The notes: generated from the letters alone by a model not told the origin. 64,000 nt of DNA from Anastrepha obliqua (GCF_027943255.1 NC_072896.1:33320501-33384500); one strand, 5' to 3'; shown: positions 31,292 through 46,200, counted from the stretch's first letter. A program made the numbers and translations.

Positions 31292-34200
31292 GTATGTTTC
31301 AACAAAAACCAAAAAAAAAACATATATTAAAATAAATAAATTTGTGTTTTATAAAAGTTGCTAAATAACGTATAATTATCTATGTATGTGTGTCTACGTA
31401 GGTGTGATATTCTTCTATAATGAAATGGAACTGGTCAATGCTTTTGATACGGCAATACGTGACATCAATGAACTGGAAGTGAATGTGCGCCTGGAGCCAT
31501 TGAAACATTTTGTTAGCTATGATGATAGTCTTACGCTACAGGAAATGGGTAAGTCAAAGAAAGTGACCCTATTACCAGGTTACTCACTAAGTTTTGCAAT
31601 TCGATAAGAAAAACACAGTTTTATTCTTTGAAATACGTTTTATTATTCGGACTTGTCTCCCTGAACATCAATTCACTTGTTCCAACGAGATTCCAATTTA
31701 TGAATTCCATTCATGGGGGGAGAAAGTGGAAGAGCTGTAAAATACGCTTCCACAGCTGTTATGATCTCATAATTTGATGAATAACGCTTTCCACGCGTGC
31801 ATTTTTTTAGGTTTAGGGGCAAATCTGGTGAATACAGTGGATGCTCGAACAATTCGAACTTTAATTCATGGATTTTCGCCTTTCTCAAAATGCTTTTGTG
31901 AGACGGTGTACTGCCCTGATGAAAAAAAAACTGGGTATTTTTTCTAGAATTTTTTCCTTCAGCTGGTCAATAATATTCAGAAGTTTGCAAGTAATCCACA
32001 AAAAAAATTCCTTTCCCATCCCAATAAATTTACCTTCTTGGTCGATTTCTAGTCTCGAACTCGTTTCGGAGCCAAAAAACCAGGTACATACCCACTCTTT
32101 GGCCTCTTGTTTTGATTTAGAATCATGATGAGAGACCCAAGCCTCTTCGTAGTAATAAATTGACGTACAAAATCCACTTTATCATTTCGAAAATACTCTA
32201 AATGTTGCTGAGAAAGTCACGTTCGAATGTGTTTTTGTTCCATTGTTAGCGAATGCGGCACCCATTGTGCACACAGCTTTCTGGAACCCAATATTCAGTC
32301 AAAATATTGCTTACACTACCCAATGAGGTGCTTAGGACTTCTACTAAATCTCTATCAGTCCCTCGACGATTTTCCAATATGGTACCCAGTATTTTTTCTA
32401 CGATTTCATATCCCATAAACATGAGACTTTTTCTGTTAAAATTAAGCTGCCATACTATTTGAGAAAAGTGAAAGTGAACGAGCGACTGGTGATTTCAAAT
32501 AAAAGCTTTTTTAAAATATTAAAAAAAAATATATATATACAGGTATATACGAGGGTCGTTTGAAAAGGTCGTGCAAAATCAGGGAGATGGCACTACTGGT
32601 GCATATCGAGGTTATGTTTAGAGAGTAGCATCTCTTGGAAGAACATACACGAAGTTTCAGCCAGATCGGTATATTTCTTTGTGTTTGGCATTCGTTTGAA
32701 TCGAGGAAGTCGAGTGATTTAAAAAAAATTGACGACAAAGAATTTCGTGTGTAGAATTTCGGTTCCAACTCGTTTCATCTCTCCCCTATTCTCCAGACTT
32801 GGCTTTCTCGGATCCCTTGGACGACTACTTGCTCCCCAATTTGAGGAAATGGTTGGTGGGAAAATATTTCATTCAAACGAGAAAATGATTGAAGAAACGA
32901 ATGGCAATTTTTCAGACTTCCTCATCAACATCATTTCTTTTATCTCACATTGGAGAAGTGACTCAGACTTGGACAAATCCTATTATTCGGAAGGGATCAA
33001 AAACTAGGACAGCGAAGTATATAAGCCTAAAATGAGACTACGTTGAAAAATAAAAAAGGTTTAAATAAATAGTTGGCTCCTTAAATAAATAATAGTTTCT
33101 CCTCCTATTTGTGGTGTGCCCCTTGATATTTTCTCACAAGTGCAATAAAAAGGGTTTACCCCAAACAACCCCCTTTCCACGTACTTTTTAAGCAACCTTC
33201 GTATGCATATTTCAGCATTTTGAGTTCGCTTTATTCTATTGAAGTAAAAGCTCTCAGCTTGATCTTCAACGAGTGGTAGAGGACATAAGTGTTCCTCTAA
33301 GCGAAGTGTACACCACGATTGACTTGAGTGTAATCGCGCAAATCAATACGAGGTGGTCGCCGACTACTAACCGTAGGGTCTCCAAAGCGCTCTGGCCAAA
33401 ACTGAATCTTAAAAGGAAAAAATGCCTCCTTGGATTCAAAAGATCAACTACTGGCGTCCTCACAGGTGTTATAACCGGTCACTGTACTATTGGTACCCTA
33501 GCCAGTAGAATGGGTGTACCTCACAATGACTTCTGCAGGAGTTGTGGAGATGAAGAAGAAATTGAGTCGGTACAACACAGCCTCTGTGAATGCGCTGCAC
33601 TTCAAAGAAGCCGTGCCAAATATCTTGGGGATTATTTTTTTGAAGACCTTGGAAAATTGCCTTCTTAAAAAGATTTTAGTGGCTTAAGCAACTTGGTTAG
33701 GGGATGGAAATGAAATGCAAGCTTCATAATGGGCCCTAGAGATATCGAGTGTCTTGTTTTATACAAGCAACCTGGCTAACCTAACCTTGCTTTTGCATAA
33801 TGTTTTACTAAATAAGAAAAAAGATGATTTTAAGCCATGAAAGTCGATATTTTCAGTTTTACGCACTTCATTTCTTGTCTGCTGGTAATCTGCAGCTGTT
33901 TGGGTTCCAAATGTCAAAATTAAATGGCAAAGAATTCTAAATTTTCCGATTGGGTGATTAATTTTGCGCCACTCTCTACAAATCGTTTGAGTTACTTACT
34001 CGGGACCTAATAACATATAGATGACCATAGCGGAAACAGTCAGTACGCAGGTCTATCCTGTTTCTTTAAAAGTCCCTTCGTCACTTATTAACTGCTATTG
34101 AAAAGCACAAACTAATCGGAAATTGAAGTCGTTTGAATTCGAATTGGACATTTTTTCTTATTTATTCATTAATATCTATTTTACCCCCTTCAAAGTAATC

Positions 34201-37200
34201 CCCATGAGATATTATGCACTTGTGCCAACGTTTTTTCCACTCTTCGAAACACTTCAAAATATCAAATATAATTTTTTTTTTCTTGTTCAGCTCCTCCTTC
34301 GATGGCGTCTTTATCTCGTTAATCGTAGCGTAGTGTCGTCCTTTCATGGGCCTCTTTAGTTTCGGGAACAAGAAAAAGTCAGAGGGGGCCAAATCTGGGA
34401 AATACGGTGACTGTGGCATCATTAGTGTGTTGTTTTTGGCCAAAAAGTCGCGCACAAGCAACGATGTGTGAGCAGGGGCGTTATCGTGATGCAAGAGCCA
34501 ATTTTTGTTCTTCCACAAATCCGGGCGTTTCTGTAGGACTTCTTCCCGCAAATTGCGCATAACTTGCAGGTTGCAAGGAATATTTCCTTATTGACCGTTT
34601 TACCCTGTGGGAAGAACTCATGATGCAGAACGCCCTGCAATCGAAGAAAACGGTAAGCAAAACTTTTACATTCTACCGAACTTGGCGCGTTTTTTCGGTC
34701 TTGGTTCATGCGGCAGCTTCCATTGAGATGGTTGAGCTTTGGTTTCCACGTCATAACCAAAAACCCACGATTCGTCACCAGTTATGATCCTCTGGAGCAA
34801 ATTTGGGTTGTCGCGGACAGAGTCCAACAACTCATTAGCAATGTTCATGTTATGCTGCTTTTGGTCGAAATTGCGCAGTTTTGGTACGAATTTTGCGGCG
34901 ACTCGTCTCCTAGCCAAATCATTGAAAAAAATCGAATGGCACGAGCCAATCGATATGTCTAGGTCCTCAGTAACTTCTCTAACGGTGGTTCGACGATTGG
35001 CCAATACCATTTGCTTCACTTCATCAATTGTTTCGTCTGTTGTTGAAGTGCTCGGGCGTCCGGCACGCTTTTCGTCATTCACATCTTCTCGGCCTTCTGA
35101 GAACATTTTGTACCATCGATAAACGTTGCTTTGGTCCAAAGTAGCTTCTCCTTATGACACAGTCAACATTTGGAATGCATCCGCGCACTTAATTTCGTTT
35201 TTCACACAAAATTTGATACAGGTTCTTTGATCCATCTTTTTGAATAGGTAAAAATCGAAGACGAGCCGAAAGACGTGCAAGCAAAGCAGCTGTCAACAAT
35301 TAACTGAACATTCAAAATGGCGACATGAGTGAGAGACATGGGTACCAACATATCGCCACAAAAAAATCGAAATTCGAATATACATAACCTGCGAAAATTT
35401 AAAATTCACGATACTTTTTGAACACACCTCGTATATCATAATATCAATATTTTAATATCCTTTAGCTCAGCGGGGAGCGTAGGGTCACAAGCTAATTTCA
35501 GTTAGTGTTTTAGTTCCTTATGTCAGCATCTATCATACGTCGCCAGGAGGATTACAAATAATATGTGGCCATCAGATCCTTAAGATTTTTCGTAAACAGG
35601 AGTTATCAAAAGTTAGTCCATTAGTCAAATTGTTTCTGCTGCTTTGTCTATAGTGTAGATCTCAGCTTGGGGTAGAATATTCTGTAAAATTTCCCGCAAC
35701 AATTTACACAGCCTCGGCTCTGTTAAAATACATGGTAATGGTGATGGTTGGTCTTTATGCCCTTTATGGTCTTTATGCCCTGCGACCAGATTGATCTATT
35801 ATTTAGTATATCAAGGTATCGAACCAGCTCCTTATGAGGGAGCAACTGCAGATCTTCCTCCTCTAGTAGGTACGAGCCCAGGATTCTGTGTCTCCTGTGG
35901 CCTAATGCCTCACACTTGGTGATTAAGTGTTCCGTAGACTCCCCTTCATCACAGCGCATCACCTGCATGATCTTGTACTAGATACGCCTATTGTGTTAAA
36001 ATACATACTTACGGATATAGGGAAAACGGTACCTGAATTCCTGTCGGTAAGGGTGATTATGAAGACCTCCGTTCACTACCCTACCTAAAACATTAATAGT
36101 GCCTGGAAACTTCGTGTGCATGACACAACTGGGACATAGCTTTCTGTCATTTCTGCGGTTTGTCTTTTGGTCTTTGTAGACATTTTTTGCCAGAAAAAAA
36201 AAAATAACATCACAGCCCTTTCAGGGTGTTTAATTTTGTTTAGAATGCGTTTTGATCAAATAATTCGCTGCTCTCGTGTTTGTTCCGACATAAACTGCCT
36301 TCTGTACATAAAGCTGAATTCATACCGGAGATCTTCATGGACAACTCGACGGGTGCGACCCACAGAAACATTAAGCTCCTTCGCCAGGGCACTCATTGAT
36401 TTTGTAGGGTCTTCGTCATTTCTTGAATAAATTCTGCATATCGGCCAGCGTCAGAGCATTCTCTCGTTTTTTTGCGTTTCCAACAGATTCTACCCCACCG
36501 CTCTATGTATCCAATTCACTGCGAATCTTATAAACGAATGAACGGGCACACTTAAGAAAATTAGATATTTCTAAATCGGTGTGATATAGCGACGATAACT
36601 GCATGTCTTTTCCTTTCTTGACTTAAGTTGTAGTCCTCCTTGTCTTATCTGAAACGAAAGCAAGAAGAAAAATAATAGTTTCGGGAAGCTATAGTCATAT
36701 GCCCTCAAATACTGTATGCAGCCTGCTGTGACTTTTTTTGAAATTTACTTCTGAACTTTGCACGCCGAAAATGCTAAGGCACGAGCCTCTATGTGCGGCG
36801 GCTGCATGTTGAAGTACTACGCGTATATTAACATTCATTCATTCATTGATGTTTATTTAAATATATTTATTTACTTTTGGAGAACATTTTTTGAGTGCGT
36901 TTTTTCTATTTATTTTATGTTTTTTTGTATTATTTTATAGCGTGCGATTTGATCGACAATGGCGCTGCCGCTATATTTGGCCCAAGTTCAAAGGCTAGCA
37001 GTGGTAAGTGTTAATTTTGACAGATTTTTTTAGCGTAAATAAATTTAAAATTAAAATAGAAAATATTTACGCGTGAGTATATTAAATGTATATATACATT
37101 TTTACTACATAATTTTTGCGCATTTTCTCAAATCGTTTTTTATGTGACTTTTTCGTTATAGTACTTATTTTTTATTTTCTATTTGTCCCAATTTTTATAC

Positions 37201-40200
37201 TAAATTCGAAATTTTTTTTCTCACTCTTTAAACAATATTTAAATATTTTTTTTAATGTATTTTTTTTTGCTTTAGTTTTAAAATTTCTGCGAATAAAAGA
37301 AATGGGAAATAAGCAAAAACGAGAAGTTTCAGCTTTTTACTTTAGCATTTTCTTACTAGTTGAAACATAAAAAATGAGCCTCAAAATTTATACGAGGCTA
37401 CTTGCTTAATGCTTAGAAAATTAATCCAGAAAACAAAAAGAAAATTGTGGCGGATGATGCAGAGTGTCTAACAGAATATAAAAATATTTTTTTTTAATTG
37501 CTTATGCCTAATAATCTCCGGAATGGGTGAGCTGAATTCAACAAAACTTCCACTGATAAATAAATAAATTGGTGCTTACACCCGCTTGTTTGGTGTTTGT
37601 CCGAGCTCCTCCTCCTATTTGTGTGCGAAAGTGCGCACTTTTTTTATTTTTCCATATGCTCTTCCGATTTTTCAATATAGAGTTTTGCAAAACAAAATAC
37701 TGCCAATACATGACTTGTCTTGACCCATATGGTTTCCTATATTATCAAGAAAGATTTACATAAAGCATTTTATTTATAGCTTCAGAAACAATGTGAATGA
37801 AATTCGAGCAACCGTGCTAAAAAATATTGTAAAATAATTGCAATATTTTCTGTATACTTCGTTTTTTTCTTTAATTGACGTATGTATATATACCATTGTT
37901 TCTATAAAATCAGAATTCCATTATTCATAAAATAAATGTGCTATTCAGGTAAGCGTGCTTATCTGGTTATCTGCTTATTTGGTTATATTTTTACAGCATT
38001 TTGATCGAAAATAATTTTGATTCCAGAATTTTAATATACAGAATTTCAGTTCTCCATCATTTTGATCATACAGAATTTTAAATACAGAATATTGAACCAA
38101 AAGAATTTAGGCTGGACAGAATTTTTTTTTTGATTTTTACAGAATTTTCATCCAAAAGAATTTTGAAAAGCAGAATTTAGTACCTCTCCCATTTGTGTGG
38201 TGTGCGTCTTGGTGTTTTTCACAAATGGAGGAATATACAGTTTCATGCCGTCTCCGAACGCTAGAGATTTTTTTATATGGGGAGCTTTTTTCACTGACAG
38301 GTACAAATCATTTCTGAAAAGGATACAGCTTAATTTTCATCTTTACAAAATTACCTTCCAGATTACAGTAACGTATAAATATTTTCAAAACCTATTTGAG
38401 AAACTATTCAACTCATCTTAAAAACATATGTATGGATTTTAATTGGGTATAAATATGTAAATATTTTTCTAAAAAAATTTACCCGCTAAATGGCGCTTGG
38501 ATCGAGATATTTGGAAAAATCAAATTTGTGGTCCGTTTTAGTAGAGATTCCTAATGTATTATACTGAGTGACCTATGATGATGAGAACCACTGGGAGTCC
38601 GAGTAGTGGAATTATTCAATATGTTCCCGAAAAAGGGAAAAATAACTGAGCTGTCATCATTTACATAATTTGAGCCATATCACGTCGGGCAAGGATGATA
38701 AATTACTAGGTTTGGTCATCAGCTATAGTGTAACACGAAATTATGAGAGTAATTGTGCTCACACTCACCAACGTAAACGTACGCCGGCCTTAGCTGACCC
38801 GATGAAACTAATGAGAGCCCCATGTAAATGAATTCTCACCACCGTTCCGTTCCGTAGTATCGTAGATTGTTGTTTCATCGCGTTAGCTGATACGGCCGTA
38901 CGTTTACGTTGGTGAGTGTGAGCACCATTACTCTCACAATTGAGAGTGAGCACCGTAACTTCGGCTATCACGTCACATCGGATTTGGCAGCAGAATTTTG
39001 CCCACTCACTTTACACACATTCACACAGTCTACCAATCGATCGTTGCTTAGATGTGAACGAAACAACACGAGAGGAGACTGTGTTGATTTTTTTCATATC
39101 TCAGTTTTTTTGTAAACAAACCGCTTTCAAATTCACTGAGAGCCGGTTAACTGTCTGATCTTGGCCGCACCTTTTGAATTCTTTTCACTATGCGTCCAAT
39201 CAGTAGTTGTTCAGATGAGAATTTAACAACGCGAGAGTAGACTGTGTTGAGTTTCTTTGTACATATATCACCAACACAGCCTTAGTGTTTCGTGAGCAAC
39301 CTGCTGACATGACCCTCGTTACGCCAGCCAATCAGCTGCTTCTTTCAAATTCACTGAGAGCCGGTTAATGGCCAATCGTGGACAAACTTCTGAAATCTTT
39401 TTACCATGGCGCCGGGTATGTCTAATTTGTAGATAATATTTTGCCATAAATTGCTGTAAAATTCTAAACTTTTGGTTATGATTATTTATTAAAAGCAATA
39501 ATTCTTTCATTTCTTTCAAGCAATCATTCATCTTTAGGGTGGAATATTTTTAGGATGGACCATTTTTAGGGTTGAATATTTTTATAAAAATTGCATTTAT
39601 GTACTGTATTAACCCATAAATACTTACATACATACAAATCTACAAGAAGATTCGTACCAACGTACTCCGAATTCCGAATGGCAGTCACGCACCAACCATT
39701 CGGCTACGGCGGCCACAGCCACAGCTACTCGTACTTATGTATGTATGTAAAAAAGGCTGCAACACCCAAAAAAGAAGAATTATGTGGGCAGAACTGATTT
39801 GAAAATACCTCCGATATGAAGTATTTATAAATAAAATTAGTTTTTAAAAATACAATATATTTTCCAAAAATTCGCCTCGGATGATGGTAGAGTTTAAACT
39901 GAAAAGGTGTGCACAAAAGTATTTCAAACTTTTATAAACGGAGTCAAAATGACGAGAATTTTGAAAATTGAAAAATTTTATAATTCCGATGGAGAAACTA
40001 AACTGATTATTTTTTGTACCTAGCGTGACGCAGCCTAATCAGGGTGGGCCATGACATGTCAAATGTGTTCATAATTTACTTAAAGGTTTGACATTTACGA
40101 AATGGGACGCTATACGCTTGAACAAAATTGGGAAATATTGAAAACATATTTCTAAAGTGGTAAGTCTGATTTTGGAAATCTTTAATTTGCCCTTTGGTGG

Positions 40201-43200
40201 CGCAAAAAAAATCATCCAATTATATTTTTAAATATAAAAAAAAATTGCTTGGAGTAATGGAAATCTTTAATTTGCCCTTTGGTGGCACAAAATTAATCAC
40301 CCAATTTTATTTTTAAATAAATTTTTTTAAATATACAAAAATCTGATTTTGAGTGATGGAAATCTTTAATTTGCCCTTTGGTGGCGCAAAAATAATCATC
40401 CAATTTTGTTTTAAAATAAATTTTTTTAAATATAAAAAAACTGATTTGGAGTGATGGAAATCGTTAATTTGCCCTTTAGTGGCGCAAAATTAATCATTCA
40501 ATTTTGTTTTAAAATAATTTTTTTTAAATGTAAAAAAAATGATTTGGAGTGATAGAAATCCTTAATTTGCCCTTTGGTGGCGCAAAATTAATCATTCAAT
40601 TTTTGTTTTAAAATAATTTTTTTTTAATATAAAAAAGCTGATTTGGAGTGATGGAAATCTTTAATTTGCCCTTTGGTGCCGCAAAATTAATCAATCCAAG
40701 TTTTTTTTTTAATAGTTTTTATACAAAATAATTTATTCAAAACAATTTTTTTTTAATAACTTTTTAACAAAAAAAAAGTTTGAGTTATGGACATTTTTAT
40801 TTTAACCTTTTTGTGACGCATTCCATTGCTTGTTTGCTTGTGTACTGCAGCTGTCGCAAGTGTAAAAAATTATAAATCTTCCGATAGGGTGACTTATTTT
40901 GCGCCACCTTCCGTGTTAGGGTGCGGCCAGAGTGAACGCTGATGCCGAGCCGAGCCGAGCTTATTGACGCTTATTTTCATGCGAGAAGAAAATTTGTATA
41001 TAACACAGTGAATGCGAGAATCAGCGCTGAAATTTTGTTTATTCCATGTGTTTTGCTCTTATGTCATTTAATTTTGTTGTTCATTTGTGTTTATAAAATT
41101 GCTGTACACGGTAATGGATTCATCTGATGAAGCGTATTTAGCTTCTCCTAGTGTGATTAATGCAATTATTAACACAAAAGAGTTTGGAAAACATCCAATT
41201 ACACTAAAAAGGAATGATTTTGGTGAATTTCATCATTTATATAATGATTTATCTTATATTTATTTCGTGGAGGGAGCCTGAGAAACGGCTACCCCACTCC
41301 ATTGGCCAGTTTTTTTTTCGATTTTCGTGGTGTGGTGCACTATGGATTCCTTCCACCTGGCCAAACTGTTAATAAGGAATATTGTTTAAGCGTTATACTT
41401 CGTTTACGTGAAGCAATTCATCTAAAAAGACCAGAATTATGGGCCAACAACTCTTGGTTTTTGCATCACGATAATGCACCGTCTCACACTGCACTCGTTC
41501 TTCGTGACCATTTCGCCAAAAATTCCACGCATATCGTTCCGCAACCGTGCGACTTCTGGCTATTCCCAAAACTCAAGAGGCCACTCCGGGGAACGCGTTT
41601 CGAGTCGATTGAGGAGATAGATGCTGAATCGAAGAAGGTGCTGATGGCTATACCGGAAATGGACTATTTGGCATGTTTCGGGGATTGGAAAAATCGTTGG
41701 CATAGGTGTATTTCATCGAGAGGGGATTATTTTGAAGGGGATGAAATTGATTTACAAGAATAAATAAAGATTTTTCATTTTACAACCAAATTCACCTTAC
41801 TTTTTGCCCACAGGTAAAAAAAGAAAATATTAATCCTGGCAATCCTAATAAGGATAATGGAAAACTTTTATCAAATTATTGCATTGTCATCGGTCCTTGA
41901 TAGGTGTGCAAAATTTCAAGTCGATCAGATTTTTAGAAGCCAGTGAAAATTAAGCTCAACCCGACCTAATAAAAGTGTGTTAAAAACACAACTGCACTCT
42001 AAAAAGTAAACATCAACAATCCAAAAAAGCGAGCAAAACGCTTTGAAACTGTTTTCTCGCACTCATCGGCTTTGCTCTCTGCTCTTGTCGGCGCTCACTG
42101 TGTTATACACAAGCTTATTTGTATTGACTTGTATGTAACCAGTTTTATCGCAATGACAATCTTTATCGCACTGACAATCTCGGCTCGGCTTTCAGCGTTC
42201 ACTCTGGCCGCACCCTTACATAGCCTAACATTATTTCACCAAAAAAAAAAAGAAGAAGAAGAAATTTTGAAAGTTGATACTTAAACTTTATACTTCTCAA
42301 CATTAAAAAAAAACCTGCTATTAAAGCTAATAATTTTTCATTACTCAAAACAAAGTTTCCACTTTCTTCACCTTTCAGTTAGATATTATATTTAGTTCAT
42401 TCACTCTACCACTGTACGTGTTTGTCTAGTAATATCTAAAAACATCTCTTTTATAGAACTTTTGTGTCAATATTGTTGTTACTTACTCTATTTGCGTACT
42501 AAAGGGTTTTCCAATAAGAGGTGTTATTTTGATATTCACAGAAAAATGCTATTTTTTAATATAAATGATCGGATGTTTATTTCATTATAAAGAGGAAGGT
42601 GTGCCATTAATAGTGGAAAATAACATCAGGCAAATGACCACCACGACCACGCTTACGGGGCAATATCCTTTTCATGAAATTTTCCATAACCGAATTGCAA
42701 AGTGGCTGCCCTATGCCCTCGATAGCCTCACGAATTCCATCTTCGAGATCTTGAATCGACCCTGGGCTGTTGGCATAGACCTTCCTTTCACGTGACCACA
42801 AAGAAAAAAGTCACAAGGTGTTAAATCACAAGATCCCGGTGACCGATTGTGATCACCTATTCGAGACATAATACGGTCCGGAAACTTTTCCCGTAAAAGA
42901 TTAATGGTTTCGTTGCTTGTGTGGCACGTAGCGCCGTCTTGTTGAAAAAAAATGTTGTCCAGATCAATACCATCCAATTCCGGCCATAAAAAATCGTTAA
43001 TCATCTCTCGATAGCGCAATCCATTCACCTGTAACACCTGTTATTGGAAAACCCTTCATTTAAGTACAAGCAAATTCATATATAAATAAATAAAGCAAAT
43101 TTAAAATACAAAAAAGAAAAAAAAAAAAAAAAATTACAAAATATTTTACTACCCATCGCAACTCATCATCACTCCAATCTAAAAATATTAAGTACCCACT

Positions 43201-46200
43201 TAATGACTCTGAAATAAACAAATTTTCCTAATTTTTTTCCTTCGAATTTTATGCGTCTTTTGTTTTAAAATAGTTATTGTTGTTTATACATGCAGTCTAC
43301 ATACATTTGCACAAATATATACACACTCGCTGCTTGGCATATAAACGCAAACCACCTTATTTTATGGCTCATATTTTCACGATTGCCTCGTTTGCTGAAA
43401 TGTATTTATTTATTTATTCATGGAAAACATAAAAACATGAATATTCATTCAAAAGGCTCATTTGTGATTTTTTTATGATCGATGTTTGAGTTTATTGCTC
43501 CGTATCGAACATGGAAAACATATACATACATACATGCATACGACCAAGTGTACATACAAGTTTGTATGTTAATGCTTATTGGGTTAGTCTGACCTATATG
43601 CATAGGGTGGCGCAAAATTAATCATCAAATTTGTTTTTGAATCACTTTTTCATTAAATAAAAAGAAAATTAGTTTGTGTGATGGAAATCTTTGTTTTGAT
43701 CTTTGAGCACTCCATTCCTGTCTGTTTGTACCAGCTACATGGTGAAAAGATTTTTAGAGGTGCTCTTTTTAGGAGATCGTTATTTGGTTCTAAGCGGCTT
43801 TTGACGCCACTTCAAAAAAAGCAAACCCATGACACTGCGGTTGCCGTCTGAACAACGACTGATTGGACGAGTGTATGAACACATGTGTAGTGATCGTGCA
43901 GAGTTCGGCTGAATCTCTCAAGTGACGTGGGAGTCGAAAGACTCTGCAAATGATTTTTGGACCTCTGCACGGTGGTGACGGTGAGGCTCGTAGACGACGG
44001 AAAAAGGAGTTGTATGAGCTTTACTCGACATAGATATAGCACAGCGAATAAAGACCCAGCGGCTTCGTTGGCTGGGAGGTCTCCTTTGCTTTGAAACGAT
44101 CAGGTGAAGAAGGACGTGGATTCATTTGGTGTTTCTAACTGGCGCTGGTTAGCATGAGAAAGAAACTACTGGCACGCTTTGTTAAACTCGGTCAAAATCG
44201 CGTATCCGGTATTCGCGCCAATTAATAATAATAAGAAGAAGAAAGTGTAATAATTTTAGTTCACCGATGCATTCTTGTCTTCTTAATTCACGCCGAAAAT
44301 TGTGGAATATAATCGCACGAAAGTGTTCACGGTTTAATTTCTTTTTTTTCGAGAGAAATTTTTTTAAAGCCACTGTAAACAGCACTAAAATGGCTCACTT
44401 ATAAAAACGTTCATAAAAAAACGCCGACGAAGAATTGGAGGCATTACTCGATCAAAATCCATGTCAAACTCAAGAAGAACTTGGAAAAACATTGGAAGTC
44501 ACTCAACAAGCCATTTCTAAACGTTTAAAAGCGGCCGGATACATTCACAAACAAGGAAATTGGGTGCCACATGAATTGAAGCCGAGAGACGTTGAGGAAC
44601 GATTTTGCATGTCTGAAATGCTGCTTAATCGCCACAAAAAGAAATCGTTTTTGCATCGTATTGTTACTGGCGATAAAAAGTGGATTCGTTACGACAATCC
44701 AAAGCGTAAAAGATCATAAGCCAGGCCAGCCAGCCAAATCGACACCAAAGCCGAGTATTCATGGTTTGAAGGTAATGCTCTGTATTTGGTGGGATCAGAA
44801 GGGTGTGCTGTACTATGAGCTGTTAAAATCGGGCCAGACGATTACGGGAGAGCTATGCAGGCAACAATTGATACGTTTGAAGCAAGCAATAGCCAAAAAA
44901 CGGCCAGAATGGGCGACCAGACACGAGAAATTGATTTTCCATCATGACAATGCTCGGCCAAATGTTGCAGTACCGGTGAAAAAATTATTTGGAAAATGCC
45001 GGATGGGAAATTCTACCTCACCCGCCTTATAGCCCAGACATAGCTCCTTCTGATTAGAAGGTATTAAAAAATGGCTTGATGACTTTCTCGGCGCAAAAGA
45101 TGAGAAGTTTTTTTGGGATGGAATCCATAAATTGCCTAAAAGATGGGAAAAAGTTGCCGCTTTCGATGGACAATATTTTGAATAAAATATGTTTTCACTT
45201 TTATACTTAAATAAATGGTTTTTTTAACAACAAAAAACCAAATTAATTAGTTGTACAGCCAATAATTTTTTTTTTTCGTAAATTTGGTTTCGTCGATTTC
45301 GTTCAAACATTTTTAATGGTACATTGCCCATGTGAAGACCTTTTTTTTTAAGGCTGACAACTTTTTGTATGAACCTTGTATGGTCGAAAACAAATTTTTA
45401 TTTTCTAACAATAAATCAAAAAATAAAAGAATGAAAACAAAAATAAAAAATCTTGTTTTCATTTCCATTGTACACGCTTTCAAGGAAACACCCAAAAACC
45501 TCCTTTCAAAAGAGGCGAGGGCCTTAAAGAATATGTCGATAAAATTACAGAAATAACCGAAGTTGACCGGCATGTTAGTAGTCGTAGCATCGTTCAGGAG
45601 CAACAGATTGACCATAAAACCAAAATAAAATATAAGAATAATGCATTTCTTTTATCTCAAACTAATATTTCATGCGAGGTATTTCCCACATCATCTGTTG
45701 TTGCGCATAGAGAAGAAATTGAAGAGAGTAGATCATTTAGAGAATATTTTTTTGCTCACGTTCACTTCAGATGTTTGTACTCATATGCCACTCGCAGTAC
45801 TCTGTGCTTGGTTTTCTATTTTCTATTTTATTATTTATCCTCTTTCCTATTTTCTTTTACTCCATTTCATCTATTATTTTGTACTTTTTCCTTGTTTGTT
45901 CCAAATGCAGAAAATGCTTTGTTTGAATATTCGAAAATATTTCGTTTCGTGTTCAGTTCGGTAACGAACCCTTCGCCGACGCTTGCGCTTTTCAACGAAG
46001 ACTTTCGCTACACTTTCGCATATTCGCCGCTTTTATTTTGATCTTAAAATTCGTAATAGAAAGTCACACAAGTCATTGACATCTAGCGATTGTAAACAAG
46101 CAAAATTCTACACACATCTTTGCACAGGGGCATTTTTACATTATTTCCACAGACTGCTCTCGAGAGAGGCGAATGCTCTTTTTCGTGCTTCTCTCTTTTC

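Noticed and set aside
41270..41293. An rRNA gene
   Set aside because: Only about 24 bases resemble 18S rRNA; too short to be a gene or even a useful pseudogene, so it is reported as filler.
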